Source: Marivirga arenosa
GTDB taxonomy: Bacteria > Bacteroidota > Bacteroidia > Cytophagales > Cyclobacteriaceae
Length of the DNA: 64,000 nucleotides
Direction of reading: 5' to 3'
Assembly (NCBI RefSeq): GCF_030503895.2
Contig: NZ_CP129970.2
Location: forward strand, 3,209,001-3,273,000
A program made the position numbers and the translations under genes. Within the stretch, counting starts at the first letter, position 1; every line of letters begins with the position of its first letter. The notes under the pieces were generated by a model, which was not told the DNA's origin, did not search any database, and was given only the letters and a program-made list of their open reading frames with translations. Positions 18,764 through 26,619 of this stretch are shown piece by piece.

Positions 18764-20515
18764 ATGGAATTGAAAATTAAATTATTTTTTCTTTCACTCT
18801 TTAGTTTCTTCGCTGTCAAATCTATGGCACAGGATCCTGAATTAGCAAAAATCTATTTAGAACAGGCAGATCAGGTTTATGCAGAGGCTAAAGACGCTAT
18901 TGAAATTGCAAAAGATATTTACATTCAAGCAGCAGAGGCTGATACAATGAATGTAAGAGCTAATTATATGGCTGGGATCCTTTATCTGGAAACTGTTAAC
19001 AGAGATTATTCAACGGAATATTTTGAAAGAGTAAAAAGACTTGATCCAAAGTATAGATTTAATATTGACTACCTTCTAGGAAGGGGGTATCAATATGGTT
19101 TAGAGTTTGAGAAAGCTTTGAAATATTTTAACGCCTACAAACAGAGATTAATGGCCAATAGAGGCTACAGAGGAGGAGATAGAACTTCTGTTTATGATGT
19201 AAATGATAGAATAGAGGAATGCAAAAATGCAAAGGAGATTATTGGAATGCCTTCTTCTTATACTATCGAACATGTAGGTGAAGATGTAAATTCATCTTGG
19301 CCTGATTATGCTCCTGTTTTAAATAAGGATGAAACGGTCATGATCTTCACTTCTCGAAGACAAGAAGAAAATACGAATGAAAACGTAGATAAAGATAATT
19401 TCTATTTTGAAGATATATACATCTCTAAAAGAAAAGGAGTAACCTGGAGCAAAGCTAAAAATATTGGTCAAAATATAAATACCCTATATCATGATTCTAA
19501 TTTATTCCTCAGTGGCGATGGTAAAACATTATACATTTACTCGGATGAAGGCAATGGTGATATTTATTATTCTACTGAAAATGCAAATGAGGAATGGTCA
19601 AAACCTAAGCCATTAGAAGGGAGGATCAATTCTCAAGGGTTTGCAGAACAATCCATCTGGGTATCTGATGATGGGGAATTCATGATGTTTGCTTCAAATA
19701 GACCAGGGGGGTATGGAGGATTTGATATATATGGATGTTATAAAGAAGATGGACAATGGAAACGACCATTTAATATGGGGCCAGAAATTAATACGAAGCT
19801 AGACGAAGATGGGCCTTTTATGGCAAAAGACGGTGTTACCATTTATTTCAGTAGTAGAGGCCATAAAGGTTTTGGAGGATTTGATGTATTTACGTCTAAA
19901 TATGATGATAAATCACAAAAATGGACTAGCCCAAAAAATTTGGGTTATCCAGTTAATACGGTAGATGATGAAGTTTATTTCCATCCAACATCAGATGGTG
20001 AAAGAGGTTATTTGGCTTCAGTAAGAGAAGAAGGCTTAGGATTTACAGATATCTATATGGTAAAGCATGTAGGAGATTTAGGAATCACTGCTCGAGAAAG
20101 AATAGCAGAATTAAAAAAGACTGAAAATAATTTCGTTACTGATGAAGAATTAAAAATAAAGCAATTGATTGATTCAGTATTAAATATATCTGCTTATCAG
20201 GTTTATTTTGATGTTAATTCTATAGATGTTTTACCATCTCACGAAGAGAGATTGAAGGATATGGCAAATTTTGTAAAAGTTCATCAAAACCTAGGAATTC
20301 AAATTTCTGCATTTGCTTCATCAGATGGTAATCCTAGGTATAACTATGAGCTATCCAATAAAAGAGCTCAATCAGTGTTGAAATTCTTCTTAGATCAAGG
20401 AATCGAACAAGATAGATTAGCAGCTAGGGGGTTTGGGGTGTTAACAGGAATGGTTGAGGATAAATCTCGAAAAGCAGAAGTGAAAATTCTAGATCTATCT
20501 CGATTTTATGAATAA
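18764..20515 (+). CDS. TPR-PD40-OmpA family envelope protein
   Basis: A 583-residue exported protein (signal peptide ending KSMAQ). Domains in order: TPR-like helices (about 24-150), PD40/WD40-like propeller blades (about 165-430, with repeats of the NGDIYYST and GGFDIYGC kind), then an OmpA C-terminal peptidoglycan-binding domain (about 480-583, with the YFDVNSIDVLP start and NYELSNKRAQSV helix). Proteins of this build tie the outer membrane to the cell wall in Bacteroidota and resemble the gliding/secretion-associated SprE/PorE type in layout. That functional link is only suggestive. A terminator follows the stop. Confidence 0.9.
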   Translation: MELKIKLFFLSLFSFFAVKSMAQDPELAKIYLEQADQVYAEAKDAIEIAKDIYIQAAEADTMNVRANYMAGILYLETVNRDYSTEYFERVKRLDPKYRFNIDYLLGRGYQYGLEFEKALKYFNAYKQRLMANRGYRGGDRTSVYDVNDRIEECKNAKEIIGMPSSYTIEHVGEDVNSSWPDYAPVLNKDETVMIFTSRRQEENTNENVDKDNFYFEDIYISKRKGVTWSKAKNIGQNINTLYHDSNLFLSGDGKTLYIYSDEGNGDIYYSTENANEEWSKPKPLEGRINSQGFAEQSIWVSDDGEFMMFASNRPGGYGGFDIYGCYKEDGQWKRPFNMGPEINTKLDEDGPFMAKDGVTIYFSSRGHKGFGGFDVFTSKYDDKSQKWTSPKNLGYPVNTVDDEVYFHPTSDGERGYLASVREEGLGFTDIYMVKHVGDLGITARERIAELKKTENNFVTDEELKIKQLIDSVLNISAYQVYFDVNSIDVLPSHEERLKDMANFVKVHQNLGIQISAFASSDGNPRYNYELSNKRAQSVLKFFLDQGIEQDRLAARGFGVLTGMVEDKSRKAEVKILDLSRFYE

Positions 20516-20519
20516 AAAA

Positions 20520-20543
20520 AGGCTTGAGATTATTCAAGCCTTT
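20520..20543. terminator. Bidirectional terminator between convergent genes
   Basis: An 8-bp perfect stem AGGCTTGA (20520-20527) / TCAAGCCT (20534-20541) has a 6-base loop. It has an A-run on its left and T/A-rich sequence on its right, so it can serve both the OmpA gene (plus strand) and the DUF2911 gene (minus strand). Confidence 0.75.
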
Positions 20544-20567
20544 AAATTATTGTGTTGGGTTCAGGTT

Positions 20568-21437
20568 TTATAATGAATCAATTAAGTCCTGATTTCTTTT
20601 TACATAGCCAAAATCACCCGAACTATTTTGTTTTGCTATTTCTATAGATTTTTCTGCAACGGCTTTAGCGGCTTTTTTATCGCCCATTTTAGCTAAAATT
20701 TGAGCTTTTAAATGAAGATTCCAGAATTGCTGGCTATTATTTCCTTCTGCTAAATAAGTATCAATCCATTGTAATGCTTGCTTTAAATCTCTGTCGGTTG
20801 TGTAATAATAATTTGCAGCAGTAATTAAATTTCTTGGATTTACTTTTGTGTTTTGTTCTATTTGAGCCATTACCTGAGCATCATAGGATACCTCAAAAGG
20901 AACTTTTACACTAACATTTTCCCATCTAAAATGGATATTTGCTGAAGTATTATCAGGACTAATATCTGAAATTTGATAAGTTAAAGTCTCAACTTTTTCA
21001 TCCAACACATCAGCATTTACAATTACTGACATTACTTCTTTAGCCTCATCATATAGACCAACGTTACCTCCTAATGATAAATCACTATATAATTTAAATT
21101 CCCATTCTTTTTCGCCTGGGGTCATGAAGATAAGGTATTCTCCCGCAGCAACTTTTTTTCCTGCTATTACAGCTTCAGAAGATAATGATAAAATAGAACC
21201 AGAATTGGCACCTGCTCTCCATAAAACACCATAGGGTTGTAAATAACCATCACCTTCTCCAAATATTTTTCGACCTTTAAGGCTTGGTCTGAAATAGCTT
21301 ATTGAAACATCAGTTAAACCTACTGTAGTTTCAACTTTAGCCTTTGGTGAAGGCTGAGGAATGTTAATTTGCGCCTTTAACTCAATGCTACTAATTAATA
21401 GCACTGATAGACACATAACAAAAATTGATTTTTTCAT
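20568..21437 (-). CDS. DUF2911 domain protein with C-terminal helical repeats
   Basis: A 289-residue exported protein with a signal peptide ending SIELKAQ. Residues about 25-170 match the DUF2911 pattern (QPSPKAKVETTVGLT, then YFRPSLKGRKIFG, then PYGVLWRAGAN, then AAGEYLIF). The last 110 residues are helical and TPR-like, with an AAKAVAEKSIEIAK helix. DUF2911 proteins are common in Bacteroidota and have no known activity. Its start at 21437 is divergent from the DNA glycosylase, whose best start is 21492, leaving about 54 bases for two promoters. Confidence 0.88.
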   Translation of the reverse strand: MKKSIFVMCLSVLLISSIELKAQINIPQPSPKAKVETTVGLTDVSISYFRPSLKGRKIFGEGDGYLQPYGVLWRAGANSGSILSLSSEAVIAGKKVAAGEYLIFMTPGEKEWEFKLYSDLSLGGNVGLYDEAKEVMSVIVNADVLDEKVETLTYQISDISPDNTSANIHFRWENVSVKVPFEVSYDAQVMAQIEQNTKVNPRNLITAANYYYTTDRDLKQALQWIDTYLAEGNNSQQFWNLHLKAQILAKMGDKKAAKAVAEKSIEIAKQNSSGDFGYVKRNQDLIDSL

Positions 21438-21491
21438 AATGTGTATGTTTTAGTTATTTTAATTGATAAAATAGAGATACTAAAATTTAAG

Positions 21492-22100
21492 ATGAAAGTT
21501 ACAAAAAAAAGATTAACTCGATCTTTTTATGAAAATACTGATGTAGTAGAAACAGCTCAGAGACTTTTAGGAAAAGTGATATGCACAAATATTAATGGAA
21601 TTATAAGTGAAGCTATTATTACTGAAACAGAAGCCTATTCAGGTCAAAATGATAAAGCATGCCATGCACATATGGGTAAATTTACAAAACGAACAGCTAC
21701 CATGTATGAACCAGGCGGAACTGCCTATGTGTATTTATGTTATGGCATTCATCATCTATTTAATATTGTAACCAATGTAAAAGGAATTGCAGATGCAGTA
21801 TTGGTGAGGGGAGTGGAGCCAATCAGTGGTATTGATTATATGTTGGCGAGAAGAAAAACTTCTAAATTTAAACCTACCGTATTTTCAGGGCCTGGTAAAC
21901 TTTCCAAATCATTGGGTATTAATAAGGGTCATAATGGTATTGATATGGTCTATAGCGATGAATTGTATATATATGATTCTAATATAGAAGTTCAAAATAT
22001 AATTCATAGCACTCGCATAGGAATTGATTATGCTGAGGAGGATGCATTATTGCCATGGCGATTTTATATATCAGGAAATAAATTCGTTAGTAAGTTTTAG
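21492..22100 (+). CDS. 3-methyladenine DNA glycosylase (AAG/MPG type)
   Basis: A 202-residue monofunctional glycosylase that flips out and removes alkylated or deaminated purines in base excision repair. I start it at ATG 21492, giving MKVTKKRLTRSFY. An upstream in-frame ATG at 21441 would add 17 residues with no counterpart in the family and would abut the start of the divergent gene. Landmarks are LLGKVI, the catalytic ETEAYSG (the Glu activates water), then TMYEPGGTAYVYLCYG, the VLVRGVEP strand and FSGPGKLSKSLGI. No partner gene is evident. Confidence 0.95.
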   Translation: MKVTKKRLTRSFYENTDVVETAQRLLGKVICTNINGIISEAIITETEAYSGQNDKACHAHMGKFTKRTATMYEPGGTAYVYLCYGIHHLFNIVTNVKGIADAVLVRGVEPISGIDYMLARRKTSKFKPTVFSGPGKLSKSLGINKGHNGIDMVYSDELYIYDSNIEVQNIIHSTRIGIDYAEEDALLPWRFYISGNKFVSKF

Positions 22101-22142
22101 AAAACCTATTTTTTTTTAAATTGTAAATTAAACATAAGTAAT

Positions 22143-22970
22143 ATGGATAGATTTTTATGCCCAGTTGATTTTTCAGCTTATTCTTTAAATGCATTAGAAT
22201 ATGCTGCTAAGCTTCTTCAAATCCGAAAAGGAAGCATGATGCTTATTCATATTTTTACTGAAAAAGAGTTTACTCAAGCTATAGAAGGTGAGGAATCTGA
22301 TTTTAATGATCTGAAGACTCATGCAAAAGAAAAATTAAGAAGCCTTTCTGAAGAAATTGAAAATGAATATGGTTTCGAATGTGATTTTGTTTTATCCATT
22401 GGGAATATGGAAAACACAATAAGTAATTATGCCAATAAACACGATTACGACTTAATTGTAATGGGTACACAAGGTCATGGCTACAACAGAAAAACTATTA
22501 TCGGAAGCAGAACCCTCAGGACACTAAAGCATGCAGCAGTTCCAGTTTTAACTATCCCACTAGATGCAGATTTTAAAGGCTGGAGTTCGGTAGTCTATGC
22601 ATCAGATTATTCTGATAAGGATAATATAACCATGCAAAAGCTGGTGAGCTTTATTTACCCATTTCGAAGTAGAATTAATTTTGTACATGTAAGTCATTCT
22701 AAAAACTTCCTTAGTGAAAGAAGCTATGAAGATTTTAAATCTGAGCTTTCGACCTTTCTAGGATATGAAAAAATTAGCTATTATTTAAAGGAATATAAGA
22801 AAGATATTAGTAGTGGCATAGAAGAATTTGTAAGTGATCAAAAGGGTGAATTATTGGTTCTTTTGAAAAGGAAAAGAAACTTTTTTGAGAAAATACTAAG
22901 CAGCAGCGTTTCTACTGAAATTTCATATTTAAGCACCCATCCATTATTAATTTATCAAGAACAGGATTAA
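22143..22970 (+). CDS. Universal stress protein, tandem UspA domains
   Basis: 275 residues made of two Usp folds. The first (about 1-140) keeps the nucleotide-binding sequence VMGTQGHGYNRKTIIGSRT, matching the G-2x-G-9x-G(S/T) pattern, so ATP binding is likely. The second (about 143-275) keeps the fold outline (VYASDYS) but not a clear ATP motif. Tandem Usp proteins of this length are typical of Bacteroidota. It is a single gene with 42 bases to the glycosylase upstream and a long empty stretch downstream. Confidence 0.93.
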   Translation: MDRFLCPVDFSAYSLNALEYAAKLLQIRKGSMMLIHIFTEKEFTQAIEGEESDFNDLKTHAKEKLRSLSEEIENEYGFECDFVLSIGNMENTISNYANKHDYDLIVMGTQGHGYNRKTIIGSRTLRTLKHAAVPVLTIPLDADFKGWSSVVYASDYSDKDNITMQKLVSFIYPFRSRINFVHVSHSKNFLSERSYEDFKSELSTFLGYEKISYYLKEYKKDISSGIEEFVSDQKGELLVLLKRKRNFFEKILSSSVSTEISYLSTHPLLIYQEQD

Positions 22971-23307
22971 TAATTAAAAAGGTATTAGAGTAATTAAATC
23001 TCAAAATTAATTCCGTTGAAATTCTACTATTTTAATACAAGTAATAAAGTCAAACTATTTCTAATAATATTTATATCAGTTTGATAATCTAATTAGATAA
23101 TTCTATAACTAACTGATATACAATTTAAAAGACCTCTATAATTATTTTATAGCTTTAAGTTGATTTTAGAAAAAAATATAGTAGATTAGCGATGAATAAG
23201 TTCTATACTATCGTTTTATTTTTAATAATATACTAAGATTAGGTGTAAGGTTTACATCCAATCACGATTGTAAGAATTATTCAATTGAACTATATTGTAT
23301 TGTGATA
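22971..23307. other. 337-base intergenic stretch with no recognised feature
   Basis: Very AT-rich. I find no open frame of note, no strong hairpin with a T-run and no exact TAnnTTTG box. It must hold the promoter of the PD40-OmpA gene that follows, but I cannot place it. Confidence 0.5.
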
Positions 23308-24912
23308 ATGCCACCTAAAATGCGCTTTAAAGTACTGTTAACCATATTGCTTTTCTCTCTCACTTTTTCTCTCTTAGGACAAAGTACTCCTCAAGTTATA
23401 GATTCACTGGAAAGTATATATGATGATATTTCACCAGTACTGTCAGCGGATGAAAATACAATTTACTTCACTAAAAAGAACCATCCTGAAAATGCAGGAG
23501 GTGAAAGAGATCAAGGTGATGTTTGGTTTAGTAGAAAAATTAATGGTCAATGGACTCAGGCTCAGCGTTTGCGAGGACCTGTAAATAATTCAAATTATAA
23601 TGCAGTTATCGGAATTACGCCTGATGATAATATCATGTATGTAGTAGGAAATTATACCAATCCACGTAAAGGAGGTTTATCTTTCTCTAGACGAATAGGG
23701 GATAATTGGAGTGAGCCAAAACCCATTGATATTCCATATTATAAAAACAAATCAGATCATCTATCAGGGAGCTTAAGTAAAGATGGCAAAATTATGGTGC
23801 TAAGCTTAGAGAGTTTTAGTACTAGAGGAAATGAAGACATTTATTATACATTTAGAAAGTCTATTGATGAATGGACAGAATTAAGAAATTTAGGTGTAGA
23901 TATAAATACAGAAGCTCAAGAATTAACACCTTATTTGGCTCCAGATAATAAAACACTTTTCTTTAGTTCAAATGGAAAAGGGGGAAAGGGGAGTAGAGAT
24001 GTTTTTTACAGTAAAAGGCAGGATGCCACTTGGACTACCTGGTCTGAACCAGAAAATCTTGAAAATGTAAATACGGAAGGGGCGGATTGGTATTTTAAAT
24101 TATTCAATAATTCTCAAGATGTAATGCTTGTCAATACAGTAAATAGTATTGGATTAGGGAACATTATGCAAATGAATACTCCTCCTGAAGTGGAGGTAGA
24201 ACCAGAAGTTGAAAAGAGCATGACTGCCTCATCACAATCTGTTTTAGCAATAGCAACAAATTCAAACCAGTCTAATAAGAAAGCAGCCAGGGAAAAGATT
24301 CAAGTTAAATTCCAAGTGGTAGATGGATTCACGGGTGCTGAATTAAAACCACAGCTTTTAATTAAAGGGGTGAATGAAATGAGCAAGAGTTCTTACTCGG
24401 AAATAGTAATGAGCAAAACTTCAACTTATAAAACTAAGCTTTACAAAGATTCAATTTATACAGTAGATATTTCTGTAGAAGGTTATTTAGATGATTTTCA
24501 GACCATCAAAACCGATACAATATCCGATAATCAGACGGTTAAACTTGAATTATTAAGTTTAACAAAAGGGACTACCATTCAACTTAAGAGTGTTTTGTTT
24601 AAGAGAGGAACTTCTACTATCATGGATGGTTCCTTTGAAGAATTGGATAGGGTGTATAGCATGTTAAAGAAAAACCCAAATGTAGAGATAGAATTATCAG
24701 GGCATACCGATAATACAGGTAGTGCAAAATTGAATATTGAATTATCACAAGAAAGATCTGATAGAATAAAACAATATCTTGTTGATAAAGGCATAGATTC
24801 AAAAAGGTTAGAAAGCAAAGGATATGGAGGTGCTAGACCAATTGCTAGTAACAAATCTGAAGCAACAAGAAAATTAAATAGAAGAGTTGAGTTTACTATA
24901 ATCAAAATCTAA
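23308..24912 (+). CDS. PD40-OmpA family envelope protein
   Basis: An exported protein of 534 residues. The frame has a GTG at 23302, an ATG at 23308 and an ATG at 23320. The last gives the cleanest signal peptide (RFKVLLTILLFSL, cut after LLGQ), but 23308 is equally usable. Residues about 25-290 hold PD40 propeller blades (YFTKKNH, LFFSSNGKGGKGSRDVFYS), followed by a carboxypeptidase-regulatory-like strand set (about 330-420) and an OmpA domain (about 425-534, with HTDNTGSAKLNIELSQERSD). It differs from the gene at 18764 in lacking TPRs. A TetR regulator starts 10 bases later, so the two may be co-transcribed. Confidence 0.9.
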   Translation: MPPKMRFKVLLTILLFSLTFSLLGQSTPQVIDSLESIYDDISPVLSADENTIYFTKKNHPENAGGERDQGDVWFSRKINGQWTQAQRLRGPVNNSNYNAVIGITPDDNIMYVVGNYTNPRKGGLSFSRRIGDNWSEPKPIDIPYYKNKSDHLSGSLSKDGKIMVLSLESFSTRGNEDIYYTFRKSIDEWTELRNLGVDINTEAQELTPYLAPDNKTLFFSSNGKGGKGSRDVFYSKRQDATWTTWSEPENLENVNTEGADWYFKLFNNSQDVMLVNTVNSIGLGNIMQMNTPPEVEVEPEVEKSMTASSQSVLAIATNSNQSNKKAAREKIQVKFQVVDGFTGAELKPQLLIKGVNEMSKSSYSEIVMSKTSTYKTKLYKDSIYTVDISVEGYLDDFQTIKTDTISDNQTVKLELLSLTKGTTIQLKSVLFKRGTSTIMDGSFEELDRVYSMLKKNPNVEIELSGHTDNTGSAKLNIELSQERSDRIKQYLVDKGIDSKRLESKGYGGARPIASNKSEATRKLNRRVEFTIIKI

Positions 24913-24922
24913 TGCAAAGGAA

Positions 24923-25561
24923 ATGGCAAACAGTGAGATCAGTTTAAGGGAACGAAAATCAGCAAAATTAAAGTTACTTATACTATCGACCGCCAAAACA
25001 GAACTACAAAAAAGCAATTTTCAAGATTTACACGTTACTAACCTATGTGAAAAGGTAGGTATATCAAAAGTTACATTTTTTAGATATTTTCCACAAAAAG
25101 AAGATCTTTTACTTTATTTTTTGAGGGTATGGTCTTTTGAAATTAGTATGGAATTACTTTCAAATGAAACGAAAGGGATTAAAGCTGTAAAATATATCTT
25201 TGACCGGTACGGTGATCTATGTGAAAATTATAGTTCTGTAATTCTACATTTAATTAAGTATCATGCTGTTTCTCCTACAGTTTTAAAACCAATTAGCATC
25301 AAAAAGGCTGAAAAACATTTGCTTTTTCCCAATCATGAGGGTGTTCAGCATATGGAAGTGCTAGCTTTTGATAAGCTATTAGAAAAGTATATTTTAGAGG
25401 CTATCTTTCAAACTGAAATTACCAAGAGCTCAAACGTCAGCGATATGGTTAGCATGCTCCTGACCACCACTTACGGTTCTATTTTAGTGGCAAAAATGAA
25501 ACAAATACCCGTAAAGGGAATGCTTAAAAAGAATATTAACTCCGTTCTTGAAACCTTCTGA
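24923..25561 (+). CDS. TetR/AcrR-family transcriptional regulator
   Basis: 212 residues. The N-terminal helix-turn-helix is clear (about residues 27-62: DLHVTNLCEKVGISKVTFFRYF, cut here for length), followed by PQKEDLLLYF and a helical ligand domain that I cannot assign. It begins 10 bases after the PD40-OmpA stop on the same strand, which suggests co-expression or control of that unit. No operator could be identified upstream. Confidence 0.88.
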   Translation: MANSEISLRERKSAKLKLLILSTAKTELQKSNFQDLHVTNLCEKVGISKVTFFRYFPQKEDLLLYFLRVWSFEISMELLSNETKGIKAVKYIFDRYGDLCENYSSVILHLIKYHAVSPTVLKPISIKKAEKHLLFPNHEGVQHMEVLAFDKLLEKYILEAIFQTEITKSSNVSDMVSMLLTTTYGSILVAKMKQIPVKGMLKKNINSVLETF

Positions 25562-25624
25562 TTATTCCTTTAATTTTCTTAGCCCTTCCGTATTTTTAAT
25601 TATTTTTACAACAAATAATTTCAT

Positions 25625-26590
25625 ATGAAAATTACAGAATTTTTAAAACACAACTATCGCCATTTTAATGCCGCTGCTCTAATAGATGCAGCCGAGGCTT
25701 ATAAAACACATATTGATTCAGGGAAGAAAATGATGGTAACTTTAGCCGGTGCTATGTCAACTGCTGAGTTAGGTATTTCCTTTGCTGAAATGATCAGACA
25801 AGATAAAGTACAAATCATCAGTTGCACTGGAGCCAATCTAGAGGAAGACTTAATGAATTTAGTAGCTCATAGTCATTATGAGAGGGTTCCAAACTATAGA
25901 GACTTAACTCCACAACAAGAGTGGGATTTGCTTGAGAAGGGTCTTAATAGAGTGACAGATACCTGCATTCCTGAAGAAGAAGCATTCAGAAGATTACAAC
26001 AACATATTTTTGATATTTGGAAAGATGCAGAAGAAAAAGGGGAAAGATATTTCCCTCATGAGTTTATGTATAAGCTTATCAGATCTGGAGTATTAGAACA
26101 ATATTATGAAATAGATCCTAAAAATAGTTGGATGCTCGCAGCAGCTGAAAAGAACTTACCAATTATAGTTCCGGGCTGGGAAGACAGTACCTTAGGAAAT
26201 ATTTTTGCTAGTTATTGTGTGAAGGGTGAATTAAAGCCTTCTACCATGAAATCTGGAATCGAATACATGACTTTCTTGTCAAAATGGTATCAGGATAATG
26301 CAGGTACAGAAGGTGTTGGCTTCTTCCAAATAGGAGGGGGAATTGCAGGAGATTTCCCAATTTGTGTAGTGCCAATGCTATACCAGGATTTGGAGTATAA
26401 AGATGTTCCATTTTGGAGCTATTTCTGTCAGATATCTGATTCTACTACCAGTTATGGATCTTATTCAGGTGCTGTTCCTAACGAAAAAATCACTTGGGGT
26501 AAATTAGATATTGATACACCTAAATTTATCGTAGAATCTGACGCTACTATTGTAGCTCCATTAATTTTTGCAATTGTTTTAGGACAATAA
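25625..26590 (+). CDS. Deoxyhypusine-synthase-like protein
   Basis: A 321-residue NAD-binding fold of the deoxyhypusine synthase family. In eukaryotes and archaea the enzyme moves an aminobutyl group from spermidine to eIF5A, which bacteria lack. Seen here are the early NAD-site region (TLAGAMSTAELG), a SCTGANLEEDL segment and the C-terminal ITWGK motif whose Lys293 matches the catalytic lysine (Lys329 in the human enzyme). The spermidine-binding GGG-KHH block of the classic enzyme is replaced by GGGIAGDFP, so the substrate is probably different. Bacterial relatives have been linked to polyamine chemistry such as homospermidine formation; the real reaction here is open. A terminator follows directly. 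Confidence 0.88.
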   Translation: MKITEFLKHNYRHFNAAALIDAAEAYKTHIDSGKKMMVTLAGAMSTAELGISFAEMIRQDKVQIISCTGANLEEDLMNLVAHSHYERVPNYRDLTPQQEWDLLEKGLNRVTDTCIPEEEAFRRLQQHIFDIWKDAEEKGERYFPHEFMYKLIRSGVLEQYYEIDPKNSWMLAAAEKNLPIIVPGWEDSTLGNIFASYCVKGELKPSTMKSGIEYMTFLSKWYQDNAGTEGVGFFQIGGGIAGDFPICVVPMLYQDLEYKDVPFWSYFCQISDSTTSYGSYSGAVPNEKITWGKLDIDTPKFIVESDATIVAPLIFAIVLGQ

Positions 26591-26595
26591 ATGAG

Positions 26596-26619
26596 AAAGC
26601 CTGCATTTGCAGGCTTTTT
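26596..26619. terminator. Bidirectional terminator between convergent genes
   Basis: AAAGCCTGCA (26596-26605) pairs with TGCAGGCTTT (26608-26617), followed by a T-run. It lies just past the DHS-like stop and abuts the stop of the minus-strand regulator at 26620, so it serves both. Confidence 0.85.

Noticed and set aside
25625-26590. Dead deoxyhypusine-synthase relative lacking the catalytic lysine
   Set aside because: The KHH block is missing, but the true catalytic lysine in WGK (Lys293) is present.
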